A program made the translations under genes and the position numbers. A model generated the notes under the pieces. That model saw only the letters and a list, made by a program, of their open reading frames with translations, was not told the DNA's origin and searched no databases. From Athripsodes cinereus (Eukaryota > Arthropoda > Insecta > Trichoptera > Leptoceridae): a stretch of 64,000 bases of DNA. This document shows, piece after piece, positions 1 to 10,735 of this stretch. The DNA lies in assembly GCA_947579605.1 (NCBI GenBank), contig OX388309.1, positions 17,058,713 to 17,122,712 of the forward strand. Reading direction: 5' to 3'. Position 1 is the first letter of the stretch. Each line of letters begins with the position of its first letter.

Positions 1-417
1 CTATTACCACCATATCGGTATCTAGTGAGATATCGAACTCAGAAAGGTGCTCTTTTAAGATATGAACACAAGTTATGGCTGTCAGTGATTCAATGTGTCC
101 CAAATTCCTGATTATGTAAAAGTTGTACAAATCCTAAAAATCCTTGTATTCATTAAATTTAATTCCAAAAATTTTGCCACTTAAACATGACCAAGATACC
201 GAGATGGAATCCACTAGTGATACACGTTTAAAATGAGGATTGAGATAGAATAGAATCAAAGTGATACATTCTTTCTTAATAATACATTAATTGGTGGATA
301 TTTATTCATTCCTTAGGATTCGTTTAAACAACTTCTCCCACTTTGATATTAATTTTTATTGTTTTTCCTTCTTTATAATTAAAATAATATGAATACTAAT
401 TCGTAATTGAAAAAATA

Positions 418-958
418 CAGTAGATTCCGCTTAATTGGGACAGCCGCTTATTTGGGACAAATCTCAAAGAACAGAAACCAAACCAAGAAACCAATAGTAA
501 ATTTATATGTTTGATTGGGACAACATTCCGCTTAATTGGAACACTAAATTTAAGATCACAGCACATATTATGTTACACAAATTCTCAAGAAAAAATATGT
601 ACAAAGAATTTGATATGACAGACACTTGACTCATTTTTGCATTGAATTAAATTGTGTGTACCTACCCATTTATTATTTAAATTAGGATTTTTTGTCTTAA
701 AAGTTTATATTACATATTTGTAATTTTTATGATATATTACCTATATGTAATTTACAGTTTCCACGAGTTTATAAAATAAAATTATTGAAAAAATATATTC
801 ATTGTTTTATTTTATGTGTGTATTACTGGTTAATGGCCTTGGTTGCCAAAACCACATACATGAATTTAAAAAATGTGAATTTCGCTTTATTGGGACATCC
901 GCTCAATTGGGACAAAATGCCCAAGTCACGATGTGTCCCAATTAAGCGGAATCGACTG
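418..958. mobile_element. Tigger/pogo-like MITE
   Basis: The ends are inverted repeats: CAGTAGATTCCGCTTAATTG at the left and its near-complement at the right, with several nested copies of the AATTGGGACA motif. A TA dinucleotide flanks each end (416..417 and 959..960), as expected for a TA target duplication of Tc1/mariner-pogo elements. There is no transposase ORF, so it is non-autonomous. It lies just downstream of BLTP3 exon 7, in the following intron. Confidence 0.8.
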
Positions 959-1012
959 TATTGATTACAATCACTTAATTAATGTTATTTAATTAAAGCT
1001 GATTATACTTAC

Positions 1013-1187
1013 GTCCTGGATCATCACAAAGATGAAGATCTATCTTAGGAGAATAAAAGTGGTAAGAAGTTTCTATAACATCGTGACGAGCAAACAATTT
1101 CGCAAGTGGATCTTGAGATTTTGTTGACTTTGTTATATTCACAGACTTTTCTGATTGGTAGTACTGAGCCAAATACTCCGGTAATGT
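1013..1187 (-). CDS. BLTP3 exon 7 (last in window)
   Basis: Encodes residues 279 to 336 and one base. It includes KLFARHDVIETSYHFYSPKI and DLHLCDDPG, matching the F-x-x-x-D-V-x-E-T-S-x-H and L-D-L-H-I-C-D-D blocks of homologues. The acceptor is CTAG and the donor GTAAGT is at 1012. The next exon was not recognised in 1..1010. Confidence 0.88.
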
Positions 1188-4100
1188 CTAGAAAGTCAAT
1201 AATTACTTTAAAGTAACAGAAGTCAATAAAAATATAGTCATAATGAAACAAAAATATTTATTAAGGCAATAATACCTCTAATTTCCTCTGTGCTTTATCT
1301 CTGGTAATTTGAGCAGATGCTTTTCTAACAAGTGTGGAGAGAGAATCTGCGAATGCAAGGGCCGCTCCTAATTGCTTGTCAGTCAGCACCCACAAAGCTT
1401 CTTCTAAGATAAGGACTATTCGTGAACCGACCACAAAACAATCTGAAATGAATTAACCATAATATATCATTACCAATTTGAAAAAGATTCCTCTGTTTCC
1501 CAAGAGGAATGAATAAGGTGACATGAGAAGAACATTCAAGGCAAGAAGTACCTGAAATCCTCTTTTTTATAGTAATACGACAAAATGCTTGATTAGTTAA
1601 AAGTCTGAGAGGTGGCAGACCAACTCCTTCTTTAATTCCTTTGGCTTCAATTCTGGCAGATTGCCAAGAGACTTCCTGAAAAGTAGCTTATTAACTTACA
1701 AATCAATATTGCAATTTATTAATTATAATACAATCTCCACTAAAAAAATAATGTTTCATCAATAGTAACAATGAACTAGCTTCTAGATATATTTAATAAC
1801 CGAATAGGCACAAATTAAAAGAGAAAAAGTTTTTAAACAAAATGTTCAATTTAACAGACACCATCCTGCTTCACCTCCATTCTCAGCATTGACAGCTTGA
1901 CATGGAAATAAATTGTGAGTATAATATTAAACACAAGTAAAGACTTACTTTAAAAATAAGGAGTGTTTGTGATTGAGGATCTTTTAAACGTGTAAGTCTT
2001 AAATCACCTTTCTGCCACTGTGGAGTTCTAGACTCGACTGTTATTTTGGACATCTAAAATCAAAGACATATTCATTACACACCTATCTATTGAAAACATA
2101 ACAAAATTATGAAATACATCATATGAGGTCTAAGTATCATCGGTGGTTTCATATTTATACTCATTTTAATATTTACATATATACATAGTCTGACAATTAT
2201 ATCGGAGAATTAGGAGAATCATAGAAAAAGAGAGCCGATTCATTGCCAGAAAGTCATTTTGAACCTGGGAAGCTTTTCATTTCTACGAGTCTAAGATGAA
2301 TATAAAAATATTTATTCGGGCTAATTTAAAGAATCAATGGCTTAGTAAGATCATATCCACTTAGAGTCACACATTAACCCGAATTCTCCTAGTGTCCTCA
2401 TATGAGGACGGAAACAATGTACATTAAAATTGACCATAACAACTAAACAATAAGCGTGAGCATGTCGAAACATGAACTATCCTACAAGCAAGACACTCCT
2501 CTTTATAAACATATCATTGTATCTTTGATTTTAGACGTGGGTGGATGTGTGCATCATTTCAAAATAACGGTATTTTGAAAATTCTCAAAAATGACGACCT
2601 CTTCCCGAAAGTTTATAAATATTTATTTTTTACGTTTCTAAATCTATAAAATATATATGTAGGTCAATTCATATATCATTAGCGGATTTAGTGGCACAAA
2701 TAATGTTTATTTATGTATAACCAGTGATGATATAACCTTTTTTAACATTTACTGTCCTCATATGAGGACACTAGGAGAATCCGTGTAGTTTTCATAATAT
2801 TTTTTTCCTATATTATTATTAATATTGTCTTCCACGTTTTACTTATTTTTGTATTTCAATCTCGTTTTAGACGTTTTAAGTTAGTAGAAATACTAGTTCA
2901 ACTAGAAAACGGTGATGAATATGATCAAACTCCTTGAGATATATACATAGAACCTCCTGAAGTCAGCCAACTTACTAATGAAAATTCATACAAGGAAGAT
3001 GGAGTGAATAATAATTGCCTGCCTGAAAACCAATTGTGAGCACCTGCATAGAAACAACAGCTTTTGAAACAAGATACAAATTATATTTTTGATTGTTATC
3101 AAAAAAAATAACAATAGAAGAAGCCATATCAAGGCCAAAATTAGAAAGATTGAGTCCACCTCAATAGATTATCAAATTTAGAGGAAAACCTTTGTATCCT
3201 AGCATCTTCTTCAAAATAAAAAAACCAGCGTTTTGAAAGTTTTACCGAATTTGAATTATTTGAGCTATTTTTGATGAGATTTCAAGTTCAGAGTATTGTA
3301 TATCCAATATACGGGTAGACATAAATCTAAATAAGGATGAATGCTGGTCATTTCTTGCTATACTAATTATACCGGAATACAATGTAATTCCAGGGAAAGC
3401 TATATATTAGAGTAACGGTGAAGGTTTGTGCATAGTGTATGAAGCAACGAGAAGAGATAGTTTTGAAAATATTTTGAGATCTATTCGCTTATTATCAAAT
3501 AATGTGCTTGATAAAAAAGACAAATTGTACAACCTGAGATCGCTTATTGTTCACATGTAAAATAAAATGCATGAAAATGTGCACTTCTAGCCAATCTATT
3601 TCACACGATAAAGCAATGGTTGAGTATTTTGGTAAGCATGTGAGAAAACAGATGATAAAAAATAAACCCATACGAATTATCTGATCAATTTTGATCCTTG
3701 AAGAAAAATCTTTCAAAGAGATTTAGAAATGGAGAAAAAATTTGGATAATGTTCTGAAAGAGAATTGCCCTACCATATACTTTGTAATAATTTATTTACA
3801 TCATTTTTGCTAACCGAATCGAGTTAAACCTTCAAAATGTTCGTTATTTATGTTGGGGAAGATACCAGGACACAAAGCTTTCCCTCAAGACTTGGAAGTC
3901 TATTGAGGTGGAATCAATCTTTCTAAATTTGACCTTGATGTGGCTTCTTATATTGTATTGTTATCAAAAATATCTTTAGCATCTTGGTTCAAAAGCTGCC
4001 GTCTTTCCGCAGGGGCTCACAATTGGTTTTCAGACAGGCAATTATTATTCACTCCATCTTCCTTGTATGAATTTTCATCAGTAAGTTGGCTGACTTCAGG

Positions 4101-7100
4101 AGGTTCTATGTATATACCTCAAGGAGTTTGATCATATTCATCACCGTTTTTTAGTAGAACTAGTATTTCTCCCATACAACCATTTTGGTATCAGTTAGAG
4201 AACATTCACTACACTCGTTTTCCTACACCGGGATCAAATTGGTATCAGGGCGTACACTTTTTGTTAAACGGTTCTTAAAAATGGGGAAGGTTAGTCACAG
4301 CTACATTCCATAGCGCGCGCGCGCATTTCAACAGATATCGTGAACACGGAGAAATCCGAACGACAAACGAAAATAAAAGACGACATGTTTCGTTGTAGCT
4401 GCGTTCTATCTGTATGGTGCATCGTTGTTTTGTCGTAAAATTATTAATGGCGTTGATTGCAGAAGCGTTTTAATAAGTGTTAAAGTATTTCGGAGATCAT
4501 CGTCATTTTGAGTGCGAGATGTTGATTGACTGTGCAGTTTATAAAAATATTCACGAGAAACAAGAACGCCATTTGAATTCTGAAGGTAGGAGGTATTGTT
4601 TAATAATTATAATATTTATGTAACTACAAAAAATAAAGAAATTGATACCACCAGCTAGCTGGCAAATGATATTGGTAAAATTAGGTTAAAATATTGACGA
4701 ATCCATGCCAAATTTGTTGAAATAATCAGATAAATTGCATTTTTGAAATGGCTTGGCATTTAGTATCATTGTTCCAATATGGCCACACTCGTTTAATGGA
4801 CCTTAAATGGTTGTCAAACTGTGCGGCAGTATCTGATATAATTATGTACGTAAATTAATTTTCTTTGAGTAATTTTTTTTTTTAATATTTGGTATTTTGA
4901 TATATGGAATCTTGCAGACAAGACATGCACTGTGAAGGAAGTAGACACTTTTATCCAAAATAGTGTTATTAACCCAACAAAGGTTGAAAATAAAGGCGTA
5001 AGTATTATTCAGTACACGTATACCTATAAGAAATTGAAATTCTTGTGTTTTTTCTTGTGTGTACTACTTTATTTAATTTGTTATATGAATGATGATGTGC
5101 AAGAGGAATAAAACAAATAAATAAATAAAATTATTTGCAAAGAAAAAAGAGTTATTATAATGAATAATATTTTCTATTTATTTTCAGATTAAAACAAATC
5201 AGAAAATTGGGACAATAAGAAGATATGCAAATTGAAATGGAAATGACCAATTGATTTAATTAAAACCATTTTTTGAAGACACCGTTAGATCGTGAAGTGA
5301 AATATGACCAATTTTTACAATATCTTGCATCTAATTAGACCAGTCTACCTGCAGGAATTTGCAACAGAAATTACATAATTTATTTCAAAATCATTTTTGT
5401 TTATGTACATTAAATTGTTTTACATATGTATGTGTGTGTGTTTTTTTTAATATACTTTCCATTCCATACCGATGTTAGGGTAAGAGTAAAAAGATGGTAA
5501 ATATTTAAAAAAAATATATACATAATTCACTATACTATACTATACTATACCCTCACGCCGTGTCCCAAGTGGGGTAGGCAGAGAGAACGGAACGCCAAAC
5601 AGATCTATCTTTACACACTTCCTTCGCTTCCTCCACATTCATACAGTTCCTCATACACGCACGTCGGTTCCTCTTACTCAACACGCGGCCGTCCTTGAGA
5701 ATTTGATCCACGTGATCAAGCCACGTGGTTCTCGGACGCCCGCGTTTCCTCACACCCTTTCTTTCAGATAAGTATATCCTCTTTGTCATTCTTTCCTCTT
5801 TCATTCGTTCCACATGACCAAACCATCTCAATTTATTTACACGCATTCTGTCCACAACAGTCTTCTTGCATCCGCTCATTCTTCTAATATCCTCATTCTT
5901 CACTCTATCACGCAGCGTTTTACCAACCATTCTTCTCAACGATCGCATCTCTACTGCATTTATTCCACTTTCGTCCTTCTTCAACCACGTCCATGTCTCG
6001 CTTGCATACGTAAGTGACGGTACCAGAATGGTATTATAATTCACATATTACATGGTACATAATTCACATTGTAGATAAAACAGGTATGAATATTATATAA
6101 TTTTTATCACTCATAGAAATGAGTTAACACTTAACTCTGTCAAGATCGAACATTTTAATTTCATCTTGTTCATACCCCTTCTGTGCAATGTTGAGCAACA
6201 CTGGTATTGTTTTGACAACTGTCAACTTATTATACGACCAAGACCTTGAGATAACTTTTTCTATAACTGCTATTTCTTTGGGTACACTAAGTGTACTAAA
6301 CATCATTCAGTGGGAATTTGGGTACGACGCGTAGACATTATTTCTTTACATTGTGTTCTTAACATCACGCATTCTCAAGTTAGTTTAAGTGCGTCGATAT
6401 TGAGTGTACATTTTGTCATATAACCTTACACTATAGCGTTTAGAACACGGCGGGTGAACATCGTATGTACAATATGTGTAAGGATTATTTTGTGGCTGAT
6501 ATTTTAGTCACGGCGACCGTATTTGGTTGTATGGGCTACTAACTTAAAACGTCTAAAACGAGATTGAAATACAAAAATAAGTATAACGTGGAAGACAATA
6601 TTAATAATAATATAGGAAAAAATATTATGAAAATTACACGGATTCTCCTAGTGTCCTCATATGAGGACACCCCATATTTCACACACCAATAACACCACAG
6701 TCTCAAATCTTATCATATACTTAGAGTTAATACGTAATATCACATTTATTGGATAAGTATTTCTTATTCCCGGAGAATTCGGGTTAAATAGACAGTGCTA
6801 TTGTATTTAAAGGGCTTGCACAATGCATTTATAGATTACTTGCACACAGGTATAGGTTGGTATGTGAGTAAAATGTTCAAAGATATAGTTCATCACAAAC
6901 GCATATTATCTTACTTGTACAGTAGCAACAAAAACTGGGCTAGAAAACTGTATTCTTGCTGTATTAACAGTGATACTAATGCCATCTATGACTTTATGTA
7001 TGAAACTATATTTGGAAGGAGGGAATGCCGGTGGAGTACTAGATGGAGTTTCTCCTCCTCTTGGTTCTGCACATGTCTCCACTAAAATTTGCACATCATC

Positions 7101-8314
7101 AAGATTCTAAAAAAAAAGAAAACACTCCGGTGTAACAAACCTTAATATTTGTCGGCACAATATGAATTGCATTTTAAATTTCCTATTCCACAAATGTTAT
7201 AACAATGGCATTTACTCACTAATTCAATTGGCATCGTTTTTAATTTGGTCCAATGAACTCTGAATGTAGCTCGACCACATGTTGCAGAGGAAAGTTTCAT
7301 CCATGGTGGTAACTCGAGAAGATCTGTTAAGACGGCTTCATCTAACTGCAGAGATGACAAAGTTCCTTGTCCTTTTAATGCACTTACATTTATTTGTTCA
7401 GGTGACAGGTTCTTGGTGAATCTACATGAATTACAAAACATAAATTGAATATAAAATTTTACAAGACATAAAATTAACATCAAATCTTAATTCTTAACAT
7501 ACAGTACAATGTACATATATCATTGAAATGATGTTTGCCTACAAGTAGTATTTCAGTCCTTCATGCATTTAAATTTCACTCAATTTATGATCAAATTTTA
7601 CAAGGACCCAGAGAGGTACATCAATTGGAGTATTTATCTCTTAATTTAAAACAAAAAATCAACCGTTTCCTCATTCGAGTAAAACTATTCCATAATCTAT
7701 AAGACCAAAATCACATATCTTGCTCATTGAAGTTTACGTGAATAATAGATTTATATTATATTATTATTATGTATGGAATGAGAAAGCATATAACTAGCAA
7801 TGCAACAAAGAAAACATTTACTTATGTACCAAGTAATAAAAATTAAATATTGATACGTTTTATGAAAATTACAAGTTTATTTACTTAGAGCCTAATAAAT
7901 GTACTTTTGTAATGTGACAGCAGAATTATCAGAATTAAGATAGTTTATTGTTTGAATAAATATATGGGAATCAAAGTCTAATAAAACTGAAAAAAGAGAA
8001 AAATTCTTGTATTAACGAAAATGCATACAAAATATCTAAAATATGTTGCGATTTATGATTAATGGAATTTTCAAAGAAATTTGACATATGTACATCAATC
8101 TGAGGTTTAACATTTACGATGAAAGAGTAACACACTCTTATCTGAGCTGAGTACACAGTTACCGGAGGAAAATTTAGTAACACTACCGTCTTTATCCATA
8201 TTTTATTGTAAAGAAACCCTCAAGACATTTTGATAATTTTATTTTAAGGTAAATAATAAACAATACCAACCTGGAAAGATGTTTTAACAACTGGTTTTTA
8301 ATAATAGTCACCAT
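1013..8314 (-). CDS. BLTP3-type bridge-like lipid transfer protein (UHRF1BP1/UHRF1BP1L homologue), N-terminal part, 7 exons
   Basis: The gene model is complement(join(1013..1187,1276..1442,1552..1675,1949..2053,6915..7106,7220..7421,8271..8314)). It encodes the first 336 residues plus one base of the next codon. Every junction has GT/AG and the phases agree throughout. The translation opens MVTIIKNQLLKHLSRFTKNL, the start of the chorein (Chorein_N) domain of the UHRF1BP1/UHRF1BP1L family. It continues with WTKLKT, GDLRLTRLKDPQ and LWVLTD motifs in family order. Family members are rod-like proteins that carry lipid between the ER and endosomal or lysosomal membranes; the N-terminal chorein end docks on the donor side. 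The remaining exons, more than a thousand residues in known homologues, lie left of the window. Intron 3 (2054..6914) is bloated by transposons, while introns 2, 4, 5 and 6 are 88 to 273 bp. The assignment to BLTP3 is recalled from family sequence and was not searched; paralogue identity (3A or 3B) does not apply to a single insect copy. Confidence 0.92.
1276..1442 (-). CDS. BLTP3 exon 6
   Basis: Completes codon 223 and runs to residue 278. It contains LWVLTDKQLGAAL, matching the L-L-W-V-L-T-D-S-Q-L block of the family, and ends KLE|GTATTA. Exons 5 and 6 together are 291 bp, so the frame is kept. Confidence 0.9.
1552..1675 (-). CDS. BLTP3 exon 5
   Basis: Encodes residues 182 to 222 plus one base: EVSWQSARIEAKG, then LRLLTNQ and ITIKKRIS. 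This aligns with the E-I-S-W-Q-x-x-R-I-E-A segment of homologues. The acceptor is TTTTCAG and the donor is CAG|GTACTT. Confidence 0.9.
1949..2053 (-). CDS. BLTP3 exon 4
   Basis: Encodes residues 147 to 181 with the GDLRLTRLKDPQ motif, which corresponds to GDLRFTRIQDPQ in the vertebrate family. The exon starts with an in-frame ATG that is internal (Met), not a start. It ends LIFK|GTAAGT. The 4.86-kb intron upstream holds the piggyBac composite. Confidence 0.92.
2879..3740 (+). pseudogene. degenerate piggyBac transposase
   Basis: The translated pieces follow the order of a piggyBac transposase: an acidic N-terminal part (LVQLENGDEYDQTP), a later FELFLMRFQVQ segment, then DKAMVEYFGKHVRKQMIKNK, which resembles the D-E-S-M-V-P-Y-F-G-R-H-S-A-K-Q block containing a catalytic Asp. 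Several stops and frameshifts break it, so it cannot make transposase. The C-terminal half is missing after about 3740. Confidence 0.65.
3850..4170 (-). pseudogene. second piggyBac copy, internal piece
   Basis: This is an inverted, diverged copy of about 2890..3215. It continues at 6536..6787 after interruption by the element at 4171..6535. It has no usable ORF. Confidence 0.65.
4519..5235 (+). CDS. candidate small three-exon gene, 64 codons, function unknown
   Basis: The model is join(4519..4585,4918..4997,5188..5235). Exon 1 reads MLIDCAVYKNIHEKQERHLN and ends GAAG|GTAGGA. Exon 2 starts after TTGCAG, reads KTCTVKEVDTFIQNS, and ends GGC|GTAAGT. Exon 3 starts after TTTTCAG and ends with TGA at 5233..5235. 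All phases agree, which is unlikely but not impossible by chance for such short exons. The product is hydrophilic and I do not recognise it. It lies inside the unclassified element in BLTP3 intron 3, on the opposite strand, so it may belong to that element. No clear polyadenylation signal was seen after the stop. Confidence 0.35.
5529..5550. repeat. (TATAC)n microsatellite at a LINE 3' end
   Basis: About four direct copies of TATAC lie directly beyond the 3' end of the minus-strand LINE tail. They are probably the element's terminal repeat tail. Confidence 0.8.
5553..6044 (-). pseudogene. LINE reverse transcriptase C-terminal tail (RTE-like), 5'-truncated
   Basis: A 163-residue open frame with YASETWTW, LRWFGHVERM and KRGRPRTTWLDHVDQILKDG motifs, the post-RT tail seen in many arthropod RTE-type LINEs. 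It lacks endonuclease and the RT core, so it is a 5'-truncated copy. Its 3' end is marked by a TATAC repeat at 5529..5550. Related tails occur at 41620..41872, 44270..44455, 56495..56660 and 56700..56925. Confidence 0.75.
6536..6787 (-). mobile_element. second piggyBac copy, terminal piece
   Basis: Reading the minus strand from 6787, it starts TTAA-CCCGAATTCTCC and reaches the same GTCCTCATATGAGGACACTA block as copy 1, but with a shorter and different spacer. It was split from 3850..4170 by the insertion at 4171..6535. Confidence 0.7.
6915..7106 (-). CDS. BLTP3 exon 3
   Basis: Encodes residues 83 to 146, starting NLDDVQILVETC. It includes a Pro/Ser-rich stretch and then KYSFIHKVIDGISITVN, which aligns with the K-V-x-E-G-I-S-x-x-V-N segment of vertebrate UHRF1BP1L. 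The donor GTAAGA sits directly after ATVQ. Confidence 0.92.
7220..7421 (-). CDS. BLTP3 exon 2 (chorein domain)
   Basis: Encodes residues 15 to 82, the core of the chorein domain: RFTKNLSPEQINVSALKG, LQLDEAVL and WTKLKTMPIEL. The acceptor is preceded by TAG at 7422..7423 and the donor is TTA|GTGAGT. It joins exon 1 in phase to give an uninterrupted Arg-Phe-Thr-Lys. Confidence 0.93.
8271..8314 (-). CDS. BLTP3 exon 1 (start codon)
   Basis: Encodes residues 1 to 14 and two bases of codon 15. The ATG at 8314 opens the conserved family N-terminus M-x-x-I-I-K-x-Q-L/I-L-K-H-L. The donor is CAG|GTTGGT. The exon is too short to appear as an ORF and was found by matching the known start of the family to the exon 2 sequence. 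Confidence 0.9.
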
Positions 8315-8566
8315 TTTAAAAAAAGTTCACCCAAAATATATTCTATCAATTTTTAATTACACTCACAATTATTTACAAAAAAATAACATAAAATCATTTT
8401 TATCTGACACATATCTTCCCAAATTGTTCCTAATCAAACGCTGTCAAATTATTAAGTGTCACTTTGCACTTTGCTTTCACTCAGTGTTACCAGGTTTTGT
8501 TAATTAGATTTGATTAGATTTAATTTTTCAAAAAAAATATTATACCTACGGTTATGTAATTAAACG

Positions 8567-8715
8567 ATAATAATAATAATAAACTTTATTGCACAATAAG
8601 AAACATAGTTACATAATATTACCAAGTTATAAAACAATGTGATACAAAAAAATGATACTGTGCAATGGGCGAGTTTATCGCAGAGAAGCGATATCTTCCA
8701 ACTAACCCAAATCGT
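8567..8715 (-). mobile_element. 3' end of the LINE family at 26366..28721
   Basis: Reading the minus strand gives GGAAGATATCGCTTCTCTGC, then GATAAACTCGCCCATTG and AATAAAGTTTATTATTATTA. This closely follows the 3' UTR and tail at 28597..28720. It is a very short 5'-truncated copy. Confidence 0.8.
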
Positions 8716-8865
8716 AATTATAAATTATTTATGATAGAATGCATAATTTAATTCATGCATTATCTAAAATAAATTTCCTTTAAAAAAAATTTTTTTTTTC
8801 ATTTTCACGAATACAAAAATCTAATTTAGCATTCAAATTATTTCACTTTGGATGGTCATCTAGAG

Positions 8866-9469
8866 CAGTGTTCCGCAAACTTTTTATGTTCAAGGTACAC
8901 CTATCAAACAAGAAATTTTAGAGGTACCAACACCAAAGAAAAAAGCATTATTTATTTAATGTTTATTTATAACTTAAATCAATACACCTAATATGAAAAT
9001 ATGTGTAGTGAGAAATGTGAGCCTGTTTAACTCAGCACAGGCGAGCCTCGCGCAACACAGCGCCTCGCTCTTATAGACCATTAAAGGCCACGTGGTCTTG
9101 TCTATGGATTTGCTTTTGCGTGGGGGGCAAACAATCAAATTGCGCAAATCATACTTGTAGGATGTTATGCCATAAGAGAAAAAAAAGAAAGTCAGACAAC
9201 AAAATTATAACAAAATCGACACTGACAGTTTTTTTTTATTATTAGGTATCTATTCTTTAGGCGTCCCACCTAATATTACACCGTAAACGTGTTGTGTTGG
9301 GATGCCTGATGCCCCTCACGGATTTTTCTGTGACGTCATCCTTTAATGGTCTATAGCTCTCAGCTATTTTTAGGTGTATTATCTTCACAAAACCTTGTTT
9401 TTTCCGCGGTACATCAACTGAGGATCACGGTACACCAATGTGCCGCGGCACACGCTTTGCGGAACACTG
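8866..9469. mobile_element. hAT MITE with 8-bp target duplication
   Basis: The terminal repeats are CAGTGTTCCGCAAA and its complement. The duplication ATCTAGAG is at 8858..8865 and 9470..9477, the 8-bp length typical of hAT elements. No transposase is present. It lies between the BLTP3 and STIM start codons. Confidence 0.9.
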
Positions 9470-9594
9470 ATCTAGAGTACCAGGATCAAACTTCATCGAA
9501 AGTAAATACGTCTGTTCATCTTATACTTTCACTGCTATGTCAACACTCACGGTCATGTTGTGTAATGTAGTTTGACGTATATATTATAATCAGT

Positions 9595-10020
9595 TACAAT
9601 TCATTGGATTGGTCTGCAACGAGTTTGGACTTTCTTCTCCATTCCTCCCTATTTTCAGCCAGTCTCTTCAGCTCTACGTATGAGCCACAGTACAGGTTCA
9701 TGTCCCTCTTCAGTTGATCCATATAAGCGTCTCTCGGTCGGCCTCTGCCTTCGGTCCTACCCTTTCTGGGTGCCTGATGTTGTGGCCAATCCAGTTAGCT
9801 CGTTGTTGGCTGATTCTTTTGAGGAGTTGCCTTTTTTCGCCTACCCTAGTTAACACTTCTTCGTTTTTGACATGTTCCGACCAATGAATCTTCAGCATGC
9901 GTCCATAGCACCACATCCCAAAGGCCGCTAACTGTCCGCTTTCACTCTTGCTGATGGTCCACGTCTCGCAATCATATAGCAAAATGCTCTTTATAAAGGT
10001 TTTAGTAAGATTCAAAATGT
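9595..10020 (-). pseudogene. LINE reverse transcriptase C-terminal tail
   Basis: The minus-strand reading contains LLYDCETWTISKSE, GMWCYGRMLKI and RANWIGHNIRH, a diverged version of the Y-G-C-E-T-W-T and W-I-G-H-I-L-R-H tail of RTE-type LINEs. It is truncated and partly frameshifted. Confidence 0.65.
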
Positions 10021-10735
10021 TCCATACAAAGGCTTTAGTAAGATTCTTTCTTAGTAAGTTTGATGTATTTTCGTAAAAAAATTATTACATGAATAAGTAG
10101 GTAAATGAAAAACAACAGTTAATAAAAATTAAAACAAATTAAGGTAAGTTAGTAATAAGGAGAGGTGACTTTAAAAAAAAAAAATTTTACAATAGTTTTT
10201 TACTTAAGAAATGATCATTATTATTATTATGATAATGAAATGATTGTCAATAAAATAATAATTATAATCACTGAAAGTGAAAAAGTGTGAATACCTCTTT
10301 AGATCAACCGTAACATCGTATTCTTACTTCTTAGGGTAGTACCAGAGTACATCTTGATAAATCTACAGGTAAAACGACGGATACCAGGCATTTCCCGTTC
10401 AGTATACCGAAAGGAATAAAATAATAACGGATATATATCTGATTGACATCACTAGTATTATTCAGTATGAACATAGCTGCAAAGACTGATCAGTTGACAG
10501 GCAACTTTATATTATGTGTTTTTATTTGGCAAGTGGTAGGTACGAGAACGAAAATCCGGTGAGGAAAATACGGAACTGTGAAGAAATAGTCGACGCGAAA
10601 ACCTTGATCTGTAGATTATTTTAGCTGTGATATAAATTTTTTACTAGTTTTACTCTCAAATTATGTATATAAATTGTAAAGTGCTAAATTCTCATGTGCC
10701 AAGAAATTATTGTTGAGAGTTGAATATTTTTTACA

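Larger units (their letters stand above)
4171..6535. mobile_element. unclassified DNA element with 12-bp terminal inverted repeats
   Basis: The ends are CCCATACAACCA at the left and its complement TGGTTGTATGGG at the right. Comparison with the uninterrupted piggyBac copy at 2879..2900 shows a clean insertion point with CT on both sides (4169..4170 and 6536..6537), consistent with a 2-bp target duplication. The interior holds a candidate three-exon gene on the plus strand, a LINE tail, and a 60-codon minus ORF (6124..6306) of unknown worth. I cannot assign a superfamily. Confidence 0.5.
2374..6787. mobile_element. composite of two inverted piggyBac-family remnants bounded by TTAA
   Basis: TTAA followed by CCCGAATTCTCC begins at 2374, and its mirror image GGAGAATTCGGGTTAA ends at 6787. 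TTAA is the piggyBac target, and CCC-type terminal repeats are typical of the family. The two ends are the same end of one family in opposite orientations: 2753..2880 is repeated inverted at about 6540..6672, and about 2890..3215 is repeated inverted at about 3855..4170. A 20-bp palindrome, GTGTCCTCATATGAGGACAC, recurs near the ends. The whole lies in BLTP3 intron 3. Confidence 0.75.
8315..10735. promoter_or_regulatory. divergent intergenic region between BLTP3 and STIM
   Basis: This region must hold the 5' UTRs and promoters of both head-to-head genes. About half is mobile DNA: a LINE 3' fragment at 8567..8715, a hAT MITE at 8866..9469 and a LINE tail at 9595..10020. No CpG-rich block or clear TATA box could be singled out. 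The stretch 10021..10735 shows no repeat that I recognise and is the likeliest place for the STIM leader. Confidence 0.5.

Noticed and set aside
1..120. Possible next BLTP3 exon on the minus strand
   Set aside because: A short open stretch after a CAG exists, but it does not match the family segment expected after DLHLCDDPG.
6124..6306. 60-codon minus frame inside the unclassified element
   Set aside because: It looks somewhat protein-like, but has no motif, no partner and no supporting context; mentioned only with the element.
6795..7085. Plus-strand open frame of 96 codons
   Set aside because: It is antisense to BLTP3 exon 3, which has clear family identity and splice sites.
7971..8183. 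70-codon minus frame in BLTP3 intron 1
   Set aside because: AT-rich, no similarity recognised, and spliced out of the gene model.
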